From Cupriavidus sp. 2SB (GTDB taxonomy: Bacteria > Pseudomonadota > Gammaproteobacteria > Burkholderiales > Burkholderiaceae): a stretch of 41,626 nucleotides of DNA. The notes below the pieces were generated by a model that was not told the origin of the DNA, ran no database searches, and saw nothing but the letters and a program-made list of their open reading frames with translations. Location of the stretch: the NCBI RefSeq assembly GCF_005503625.1, contig NZ_SCMX01000063.1:1-41626 (forward strand), given 5' to 3'. The position numbers were made by a program, and so were the translations under genes. This document shows, one piece after another, positions 33,483 through 39,725 of this stretch (its first letter is position 1; every line of letters begins with the position of its first letter).

Positions 33483-33644
33483 ATGGTGATCATCACTGCC
33501 ATTGCCACTGTCATTTCGATGGTGACATTTCTGGCCATCTGCTGGTGGGCATGGTCGGCGGGGCGCAAGGGCGCCAACGAGGAATCGGCGATGCTGCCCT
33601 TTGCCTTGCCTGACGAAGATAACAATCCAAGGCGGAATTCGTAA
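33483..33644 (+). CDS. ccoQ: cbb3-type oxidase small subunit (CcoQ/FixQ)
   Basis: 53 aa with a single membrane helix (IITAIATVISMVTFLAICWW) and a short polar tail with the family-typical MLPFALPDED. CcoQ stabilises the oxidase complex. AAGGAG just before the ccoO stop supplies the ribosome site. It ends 2 bp before the ccoP ATG. Confidence 0.92.
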   Translation: MVIITAIATVISMVTFLAICWWAWSAGRKGANEESAMLPFALPDEDNNPRRNS

Positions 33645-33646
33645 CC

Positions 33647-34576
33647 ATGAGCGATTTCATCTCCGATATCTGGGGCCACTACATTGCGGCCATCGCGCTG
33701 ATCGGCATTGCCTGGTGCGTCTGGCTGCTGTTCTCCCAGCGCAAGATGCCAAAGGGCGTCAGCACCTCCGACGACACGGGCCACGTGTGGGATGACGACC
33801 TACGCGAGCTGAACAATCCGCTGCCGCGCTGGTGGATGTGGATGTTCCTGTTGGCCTGCGTGTTCGGACTGGGCTATCTGATCCTCTTTCCGGGACTGGG
33901 CGCCTATCCTGGCGTGCTGAAGACCTCGTCCCAGGTGGAGCTGGCCGCGCACCGCGAGGCCGCCGAGCGCATGCAGCATCAGATCTACGCCAAGTACCTG
34001 AAGATGGATGTCAAGCAGGTGGCGGCCGACCCCGAGGCGCGCGAGATCGGCCAGCGACTATTCCTCAACTATTGCGCGCAGTGCCATGGATCCGATGCGC
34101 GTGGCAGCCGCGGCTTTCCCAACCTGACCGACAACGACTGGTTGTATGGCGGTGAGCCCGACACCATCCAGCAATCGATCACCAAGGGGCGCAATGGCGT
34201 GATGCCGCCGCTGACTGGCGTCATCGACGCAAAGCTGGCTGGCGATACCGCGCAGTATGTGCGCTCGCTGTCCGGGCTGGCCTACGACCCGATCCGGGCA
34301 TCGCGCGGCGAAAGCACGTTCAAGTCGACCTGTGCGGCGTGCCACGGTGGCACAGGCAAAGGCAACCAGGCATTGGGCGCGCCGAACCTGTCCGATAACG
34401 TCTGGCTGTACAGCAGTTCGGAAGGCGCGATCGTCGATGCCATCCTGAAGGGCCACAACGGCCACATGCCAGCGCACGAAGAAATCCTGACGCCGGAGCG
34501 TATCCGGATGCTGACTGCCTACGTGTGGGGACTCTCCAGTACCTCCAGCGCTGCGGCCGGAGCAGCCGGGCAATGA
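33647..34576 (+). CDS. ccoP: cbb3-type oxidase diheme cytochrome c subunit (CcoP)
   Basis: 309 aa. An N-terminal CcoP segment with two membrane helices (about 8-27 and 62-85, after HVWDDDLRELNNPLPRWW, a CcoP signature) is followed by two cytochrome c domains with heme sites CAQCH (C143, C146, H147) and CAACH (C229, C232, H233); GVMPPL and GHMPAH carry the likely axial Met. Entry point for electrons from soluble cytochrome c. Confidence 0.97.
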   Translation: MSDFISDIWGHYIAAIALIGIAWCVWLLFSQRKMPKGVSTSDDTGHVWDDDLRELNNPLPRWWMWMFLLACVFGLGYLILFPGLGAYPGVLKTSSQVELAAHREAAERMQHQIYAKYLKMDVKQVAADPEAREIGQRLFLNYCAQCHGSDARGSRGFPNLTDNDWLYGGEPDTIQQSITKGRNGVMPPLTGVIDAKLAGDTAQYVRSLSGLAYDPIRASRGESTFKSTCAACHGGTGKGNQALGAPNLSDNVWLYSSSEGAIVDAILKGHNGHMPAHEEILTPERIRMLTAYVWGLSSTSSAAAGAAGQ

Positions 34577-34582
34577 CAAACC

Positions 34583-34612
34583 GCCCCGGCCAGCGACGGC
34601 GCTGACCGGGGC
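34583..34612 (+). other. Intercistronic hairpin between ccoP and ccoG
   Basis: GCCCCGGCCAGCG (34583-34595), loop ACGG, CGCTGACCGGGGC (34600-34612): a 13-bp stem with one mismatch. No U-tract follows. It begins 6 nt after the ccoP stop, so it may protect the ccoNOQP message from 3' decay and lower ccoG expression relative to the structural subunits. Confidence 0.55.
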
Positions 34613-34627
34613 ATTAGGGCTAGTCCC

Positions 34628-36121
34628 ATGAATGCGCCCCTGAAATCCCCTCCTGAAGGACCCGAGGTCTCAGAGACTCGGGGATGGCGCCCCGCGCCAC
34701 CGCCCAAGACCGCTAACGATGCAACGGAAGAAGCGTTGTACGAGGTGCGCCGCAAGATCTACCCGCGCTCGGTGAAAGGCGCGTTTTCGAGCTGGCGCGT
34801 ATGGCTCGTCATCCTGACGCAACTGGTCTACTACGGTGCGCCCTGGCTGCAATGGAACGACCGGCAGGCCGTTCTGTTCGACCTCGGAGCACGCAAGTTC
34901 TACATTTTCGGTCTTGTGCTCTGGCCGCAGGACGTGATCTATCTCGCCGTGCTCCTGGTCATTTCGGCGCTGGCACTTTTTCTGTTCACCGCCATCGCCG
35001 GCCGGCTCTTCTGTGGCTACGCTTGTCCTCAGACGGTCTACACGGAAATATTCATGTGGATCGAGCGGCGTGTGGAAGGTGATCGCATCGCGCGCATCCG
35101 GCTCGATGGCGATCCATGGAGTTTGCGCAAGTTCAGGATCAAGACGACGAAGCATACGCTCTGGATCCTGATCGCCCTCTGGACCGGCTTCACATTCATC
35201 GGCTATTTCGCGCCGATCCGGGAGCTTGGCAGCGAGATACTGCAGTGGTCACTGGGGCCGTGGCAGGCATTCTGGATGCTTTTCTATGCGTTCGCTACCT
35301 GGGGCGCCGCCGGCTTCATGCGTGAGCAGGTCTGCAAGTACATGTGTCCGTATGCGCGTTTCCAGAGCGTGATGGTGGACCGCGACACCTTTGTGGTGAC
35401 CTATGACGTGGGGCGTGGTGAGCCGCGCGGCGGCCGCTCGCGGAAGCTGGATCACCGTGCCGCCGGCCTGGGCGACTGCGTGGACTGCAGCATCTGCGTG
35501 CAGGTGTGCCCGACGGGGATCGATATCCGGGACGGCCTCCAGTACGAATGCATTGGATGCGGAGCTTGTATCGACGCCTGCAATCAGGTCATGGACAAGC
35601 TGGAGTACCCGCGCGGGCTGATCCGGTACACCTCCGAGAATGCCATGCGATCGGCGTTGTCCATTGCCGAGGCCCGCAAGCGGCTGGTGCGGCCTCGCAC
35701 CATGATCTACATGGTGATCTGGCTGGCACTGATGGGTGGCTTTGCCGCGTCGCTGGCGATGCGCACGCCGCTGAAGGTCGACATCATTCGAGACCGTGGA
35801 GCGCTTGGTCGCGAGGTGGATGGACGCTGGGTCGAGAACGTGTACCGGTTGCAGTTGATCAATGCCACCGAGTCACCAGTGACAATCGATGTGAAGGTAG
35901 ATGGCTACGATATGAAAGGGCTCACCGTCGAGTATGACCAGACGGCCAGCACTCTAGATCCCACGTCGAACCGGCTGTTGCCAATTCGCATCCGTGTGCC
36001 GATCGAAGACGCCAGGCAAGGTACCCACAAGATCGACGTGACGGTCACGGCGGAAACCGAGTCGCAACGCCGGTCGCAGATCCGTCAGAGCACAAGCTTT
36101 ATCGTTCCCCGCAACTTGTAA
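34628..36121 (+). CDS. ccoG: Cytochrome c oxidase accessory protein CcoG (FixG/RdxA)
   Basis: 497 aa. About five membrane helices, an N-terminal polyferredoxin-type CGYACPQTVYTE motif, and a cytoplasmic 2x[4Fe-4S] domain (C284, C287, C290, C294 in CVDCSICVQVCP; C308, C311, C314, C318 in CIGCGACIDAC). The C-terminal Ig-like periplasmic domain of FixG (about 385-497) is complete. CcoG is thought to reduce Cu(II) to Cu(I) during cbb3 assembly. The next gene starts 11 bp later. Confidence 0.96.
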   Translation: MNAPLKSPPEGPEVSETRGWRPAPPPKTANDATEEALYEVRRKIYPRSVKGAFSSWRVWLVILTQLVYYGAPWLQWNDRQAVLFDLGARKFYIFGLVLWPQDVIYLAVLLVISALALFLFTAIAGRLFCGYACPQTVYTEIFMWIERRVEGDRIARIRLDGDPWSLRKFRIKTTKHTLWILIALWTGFTFIGYFAPIRELGSEILQWSLGPWQAFWMLFYAFATWGAAGFMREQVCKYMCPYARFQSVMVDRDTFVVTYDVGRGEPRGGRSRKLDHRAAGLGDCVDCSICVQVCPTGIDIRDGLQYECIGCGACIDACNQVMDKLEYPRGLIRYTSENAMRSALSIAEARKRLVRPRTMIYMVIWLALMGGFAASLAMRTPLKVDIIRDRGALGREVDGRWVENVYRLQLINATESPVTIDVKVDGYDMKGLTVEYDQTASTLDPTSNRLLPIRIRVPIEDARQGTHKIDVTVTAETESQRRSQIRQSTSFIVPRNL

Positions 36122-36132
36122 GAGGAGATGCA

Positions 36133-36360
36133 ATGGCTCAGCGCCCCCAACAGCCTCCCCATGCCGTTCGACCCTGGTACAAGGAGCCGTGGCCGTGGAT
36201 CTTGATGGCCGGCCCGATGCTGGCGATGGTGGGTTGTGGTATCACGATCTGGCTGGCCAGCACACATGCGGACGTCCCTGTGCGCGATGCCACCCGCCAT
36301 GGACTGGTCGTCGAGAAAGCCGATGTCGGAAGCGCCACGGAACAAGGGAGTCATCCATGA
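36133..36360 (+). CDS. ccoH: Short FixH/CcoH-like membrane protein
   Basis: 75 aa. PWYKEPWPWILMAGPMLAM is the FixH N-terminal signature at the cytoplasm-membrane junction, followed by one membrane helix. FixH proteins usually have about 150 aa with a periplasmic domain beginning DDYYKEG; here only about 30 periplasmic residues remain, so the protein keeps the anchor but not the periplasmic domain. Expected to assist cbb3 maturation with CcoI. AGAGGAG at 36121-36127 is a strong ribosome site. Its TGA overlaps the next ATG. Confidence 0.8.
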   Translation: MAQRPQQPPHAVRPWYKEPWPWILMAGPMLAMVGCGITIWLASTHADVPVRDATRHGLVVEKADVGSATEQGSHP

Positions 36361-36602
36361 GGTTGCGCTGGCTGATGTGGGTACTGTGGCCAGCGTTTCT
36401 GATGGGTGGCGCGGCTACGGCGGTAGTGTTTTCCGTTGTCGACCCGGGAGACATCAGTTTCTTCGGCCAACCGGTGGAGGCTTCGAGGCAGGCGATCTAC
36501 ACCGTGGGCTTTCTGCTGGCGTGGCTGTTCTGCGCACTGTCCAGCGGTCTCACGCTTTACACGATGCCGGGCAGGCTCAGCGATACCGATGAACTCGAAT
36601 AG
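36357..36602 (+). CDS. Small two-helix membrane protein of the cbb3 locus, unknown function
   Basis: 81 aa. Two strongly hydrophobic segments (about residues 4-26 and 45-65) flank a short loop (DPGDISFFGQPVEASRQ), so both ends probably face the cytoplasm. No known motif. It starts by ATGA overlap with ccoH and has AAGGGAG at 36344-36350, so it is surely translated with that operon. It ends facing the fnr terminator. Being last in a cbb3 assembly operon, a role in oxidase assembly or stability is an inference only. Confidence 0.75.
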   Translation: MRLRWLMWVLWPAFLMGGAATAVVFSVVDPGDISFFGQPVEASRQAIYTVGFLLAWLFCALSSGLTLYTMPGRLSDTDELE

Positions 36603-36611
36603 CAATTTCGC

Positions 36612-36645
36612 AAAAAAAGCCGCAACAGCGTGATGCTGTGCGGCT
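36612..36645 (-). terminator. Intrinsic terminator of fnr
   Basis: Read on the minus strand: AGCCGCACAGC, loop ATCAC, GCTGTTGCGGCT, then TTTTTTT (complement of 36612-36618). The stem has one bulged base. It ends fnr and lies 10 bp beyond the converging small membrane protein gene, so it may also affect that transcript. Confidence 0.88.
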
Positions 36646-36668
36646 CTGGTCTTGCAGCAGGATGGCGC

Positions 36669-37439
36669 CTAGCAGGAGCGACTATAGACCTGCTTGATGC
36701 CAGCCATGTCGATGATCTTCACATGCCGTTGACGAATTTGGATCAGGCCAGCTTCCGCGAACCGGGAGAACAGGCGGCTGACGGTTTCGAGCTTGAGGCC
36801 GAGATAGCTGCCGATTTCCTCGCGGCTCATGCGCAGCACGAACTCCGTGGAGGAATAACCGCGTGCGGAGAGGCGCTCGGACATATTGACGAGGAAGGCG
36901 GCGAGTCTCTCTTCGGCACGCATCGAGCCAAGCGTGATCAGCATGACCTGGTCCTGCGAGATCTCCTTGCTCATAAGTCGCAGGAACTGACCTTGCAGCG
37001 AAGGCAGATGATTCGACAGCGATTGCAGATCGTCGAACCGCACGACGCAGACTTCAGCGTCCTCGAGGGCGGTCGCATCCGATGCATGTTGCATCTCGCC
37101 GAGTCCATCGAGGCCGATGACTTCTCCCGGAAGATGGAAGCCGGTAATTTGAGTACGCCCATCCTCCATGGTGACGTGGGTTTTCAGCGTGCCGAAACGA
37201 ATGGCGTAGACCGCGGAGAGCGGTTCACCCATTCGATACAGCGTTTCGCCCTTGTGGACACGCACGCGCTCCTGCACGATAGTGTCCATTTTTACGAGGT
37301 CCTGCTGCGACATGCCCACGGGCAGGCAGAGTTGGCCCATGGCACACGTGGAGCAGCGTGGCGACATCTCGGTAACGGGGATGGAAGTCAGCAATTGAAG
37401 TGCTCGTTTGAATGCGCTTGCAGCGAGGGCGCGATGCAT
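36669..37439 (-). CDS. fnr: Oxygen-sensing transcription regulator Fnr (Crp/Fnr family)
   Basis: 256 aa. All four [4Fe-4S] ligands of E. coli FNR are present with the same spacing: C29, C32 and C38 in CSTCAMGQLC, and C131 (AEVCVV). A cyclic-nucleotide-type sensor fold, dimerisation helix and helix-turn-helix follow; the recognition helix ETVSRLFSRF carries the E-SR residues that read TTGAT half-sites. It should activate both FNR boxes in the adjacent cco locus under low oxygen. Transcribed against cco; 39 bp separate its start from the divergent transporter gene. No Shine-Dalgarno is clear, so the start is slightly uncertain. Confidence 0.96.
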   Translation of the reverse strand: MHRALAASAFKRALQLLTSIPVTEMSPRCSTCAMGQLCLPVGMSQQDLVKMDTIVQERVRVHKGETLYRMGEPLSAVYAIRFGTLKTHVTMEDGRTQITGFHLPGEVIGLDGLGEMQHASDATALEDAEVCVVRFDDLQSLSNHLPSLQGQFLRLMSKEISQDQVMLITLGSMRAEERLAAFLVNMSERLSARGYSSTEFVLRMSREEIGSYLGLKLETVSRLFSRFAEAGLIQIRQRHVKIIDMAGIKQVYSRSC

Positions 37440-37478
37440 GCATTTTACAGCGTCGAGTGACGCGGAAGCGAGGAACAG

Positions 37479-38249
37479 TTGCCATTTGGCGTGCTTTTAA
37501 GCGTTTTTCTGATTGCCCTGTTTGGCGGTGTGCATTGCGCGGCGATGTGTGGAGGAATTGCTATTGCAGTCGAACAAAATCCGCAGCAAGTGCAACAGAC
37601 GGTCTCGTTCTTGCACCGTTCTAGACGGCACTGGTGGATGTCGATTTGCGTCATGCATGCGGGCCGGGTGACGACGTACATGTTGCTCGGCGCATTGGCC
37701 GGTGCAGTGGGTGCGGCGGCGTGGGCGCACGACTATCTGCCATTGCAGCGATGGCTGTTCGGCGTGGGGAGCCTGTTGCTGATCATGGCCGGATTGTGGT
37801 TGCTTTTCGGCTGGCAGATGCGCATGGGTGCCGTGGAACGTTTTGTCGCGCGGATCGCTTCGCACGTCGCCAAGCTCTTGCGGCATGTTCGATCGACTCA
37901 GGGGTTGCATGGCGGTCCTGCCGCGGTGCCGTCAGCGATGCACCGATTCGGCATGGGTCTTGTATGGGGTATGGTGCCCTGCGGAATGATCTATAGTGCG
38001 CTCGGGTTGGCGTTGTTGGCGGGCAATGCTTCGTCGGGCGCACTCGTCATGGGAGCCTTCGGACTAGGTACTTTGCCGAATCTGCTGGTGATCTCGGGGT
38101 TGTCCGGTTACCTGCGGCAGTGGTCGCGCAAGCGGTGGGTTCGCACCGTTTCAGCTTTGCTCGTGGCGGGTTTCGGGTTGCTGGGGGTGGCCCGCGCCGT
38201 ATGGCTTCCGGAGACCCTTGCGCACGCCGGATTCTGCGTGGTGTTCTGA
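37479..38249 (+). CDS. DsbD/TauE-SafE-like membrane transporter of the cbb3 locus
   Basis: 256 aa with six to seven membrane helices. GGVHCAAMCGG near the start, HAGRVTTYMLLG and VPCGMIYSAL are motifs of the cytochrome-c-biogenesis/DsbD-like 'sulfite exporter TauE/SafE' group that regularly sits in cbb3 oxidase clusters. The paired Cys could carry thiol redox equivalents or metal across the membrane; the real substrate is unknown. The start is TTG (37479), just after GAGGA (37470-37474); a GTG at 37491 is possible but would trim the first helix. Divergent from fnr by 39 bp. Confidence 0.82.
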   Translation: MPFGVLLSVFLIALFGGVHCAAMCGGIAIAVEQNPQQVQQTVSFLHRSRRHWWMSICVMHAGRVTTYMLLGALAGAVGAAAWAHDYLPLQRWLFGVGSLLLIMAGLWLLFGWQMRMGAVERFVARIASHVAKLLRHVRSTQGLHGGPAAVPSAMHRFGMGLVWGMVPCGMIYSALGLALLAGNASSGALVMGAFGLGTLPNLLVISGLSGYLRQWSRKRWVRTVSALLVAGFGLLGVARAVWLPETLAHAGFCVVF

Positions 38250-38797
38250 ATCGGCCACAGCCCCGGGTTGCGGTATCCGGCGGTAATGCCATACAATCGC
38301 GAGAACCACGGTATCGCGCCGCGTCATGCACGAGGCGTCGCCGGGGCGGTTTCTCTCATCAGGGATGCCCGCCCAGGGTTTCTGGCCATGCAGTTGCATG
38401 CCGGAACCATCCCCACAGTCCATCCGGTTCAAAAGATCTGGTTAAAAGGCCGACGGCGGTGTGGAAGGTGACGCCGGGTCAGGGCGAAGTTTCCTGAGCC
38501 GATATCCGATTGTTTCTTGCCGTCTTGGTCATGCGTTGGCCCAGGCGAATGTCCGCCCCGAAGGGGAGGCGCGACGCAAGAGGTCCGTCGACCGGTGATG
38601 GCTGCCGGCCCTGGACGATCTCCTGCCGGACAGTCCCGGCAATTCGATGCAAAGAACGAGGTGCACGGCGGCGCTGAAACCAGCGTGGACCGTCTGCGCG
38701 ACGAGATGGCGATGGCTTTGGCCTCGCTGTATCTGCAATCTCCAGTGCCCCGGGATTCGTCCGGGGGCAGGTGCAAAGACAGGCTGCACACAATCAC
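38250..38797 (+). other. 548-bp structured gap before scpB, no confident gene
   Basis: Contains the promoter above and several potential hairpins: GGGCGG...CCGCCC with an inner CATC/GATG (about 38347-38375), GGC-ATGCA-GT-TGCAT-GCC (about 38385-38403), and GAACC...GGTTC (about 38404-38432). A short ORF (38598-38801) overlaps scpB. No riboswitch or known RNA family was recognised. Confidence 0.5.
38268..38297 (+). promoter_or_regulatory. Candidate sigma-70 promoter in the scpB upstream region
   Basis: TTGCGG (38268-38273), 18-bp spacer, TACAAT (38292-38297). The expected start is about 38304, which would give an unusually long leader of about 490 nt before scpB, or a separate small RNA. Confidence 0.5.
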
Positions 38798-38801
38798 ATG
38801 A
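38598..38801 (+). CDS. Possible small ORF overlapping the scpB start
   Basis: 67 codons from ATG 38598; the frame is open back to 38517. Its TGA (38799-38801) overlaps the scpB ATG as ATGA, the usual sign of translational coupling, and scpB has no visible ribosome site of its own. The central part (ETSVDRLRDEMAMALASLYLQ) looks helical with codon use like the neighbours, but the first third does not. No similarity to any known family is recognised. It may be a leader peptide, a decayed gene end or chance. Confidence 0.25.
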   Translation: MAAGPGRSPAGQSRQFDAKNEVHGGAETSVDRLRDEMAMALASLYLQSPVPRDSSGGRCKDRLHTIT

Positions 38802-39706
38802 ATACCCAAGAGGCGAAGATCGTCCTCGAGACCGCGCTGATCTGTGCGCAGGAACCGTTGCGCGTCGGTGATCTGCGACGGTTGTTTGCCGACGATGTCG
38901 GTGCCGACACGATCCGGGTGCTCCTCGAAGAGTTGCGGAACGATTGGCAACGGCGTGGCGTGGAACTCGTGGCGCTGGCGAGCGGCTGGCGTTTTCAGAG
39001 CCGGCCCGAAATGCGCGAGTATCTCGACCGGCTCAATCCGGAAAAGCCGCCCAAGTATTCCCGCGCGGTGATGGAAACGCTGGCGATCATCGCGTATCGC
39101 CAGCCGGTGACGCGTGGCGACATCGAAGAAATCCGCGGAGTGACGGTCAGTACGGAAGTCGTCAAAAAGCTTGAGGACCGCGACTGGATCGAAGTGATCG
39201 GCCATCGTGACGTTCCTGGACGCCCGGCACTCTATGCGACGACCAAGGCGTTTCTCGATGACCTTGGCTTGCGTTCGCTGGACGAACTCCCGCCGCTTGA
39301 GGATGCTCAGGCGCAGGCCCAGGCAACGTTGCTGGATCAACAAGCCATCGACTTCGAAGATATCGCCACGGCCAATCCGCCTGCTGGCGACGAAGAGGCT
39401 TTTGCGGCCACGGAAGTGGTCCCCAACGCCGTGACGCCGGCGGACACCGAGAAGGCCGATGCGGAGACGCCGGCCAATTTGGAAACTGCCGATTCCACCG
39501 CGGTCATTGAAGGCGCATCGCAAGAACAAGAAAGCAGCGTCGAGTCCGATCCCCCGTCACTCGGGCAGGACGACGACGTGCCGCTGGCGCATGCCAACGG
39601 TTTCCACGTGGACACTCAGGCTTCCGTTTCGGAAGTTGCCGAGGAATCGGGTCTGGAGGGCGACGCGCCTTATCCGGCCGAGGACGACGAGCGCGTGTCC
39701 AACTGA
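38798..39706 (+). CDS. scpB: Segregation and condensation protein B (ScpB)
   Basis: 302 aa from ATG 38798 (MNTQEAKIVLETALICAQEPL). The first ~190 residues are the two winged-helix domains of ScpB, including KYSRAVMETLAIIAYRQPVTRGDIEEIRGV and GRPALYATTKAFLDDLGL. ScpB binds ScpA and regulates the SMC complex in chromosome segregation. The C-terminal ~110 residues are a Glu/Asp/Ala-rich, likely disordered tail absent from the ~190-aa Gram-positive proteins. No Shine-Dalgarno precedes the ATG. rluB starts 19 bp after the stop. Confidence 0.95.
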   Translation: MNTQEAKIVLETALICAQEPLRVGDLRRLFADDVGADTIRVLLEELRNDWQRRGVELVALASGWRFQSRPEMREYLDRLNPEKPPKYSRAVMETLAIIAYRQPVTRGDIEEIRGVTVSTEVVKKLEDRDWIEVIGHRDVPGRPALYATTKAFLDDLGLRSLDELPPLEDAQAQAQATLLDQQAIDFEDIATANPPAGDEEAFAATEVVPNAVTPADTEKADAETPANLETADSTAVIEGASQEQESSVESDPPSLGQDDDVPLAHANGFHVDTQASVSEVAEESGLEGDAPYPAEDDERVSN

Positions 39707-39725
39707 ATAACATGCAACATCGATA

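Noticed and set aside
38120..38497. 125-codon plus-strand frame after the TauE-like gene
   Set aside because: Begins inside that gene in another frame, no ribosome site, low-complexity translation.
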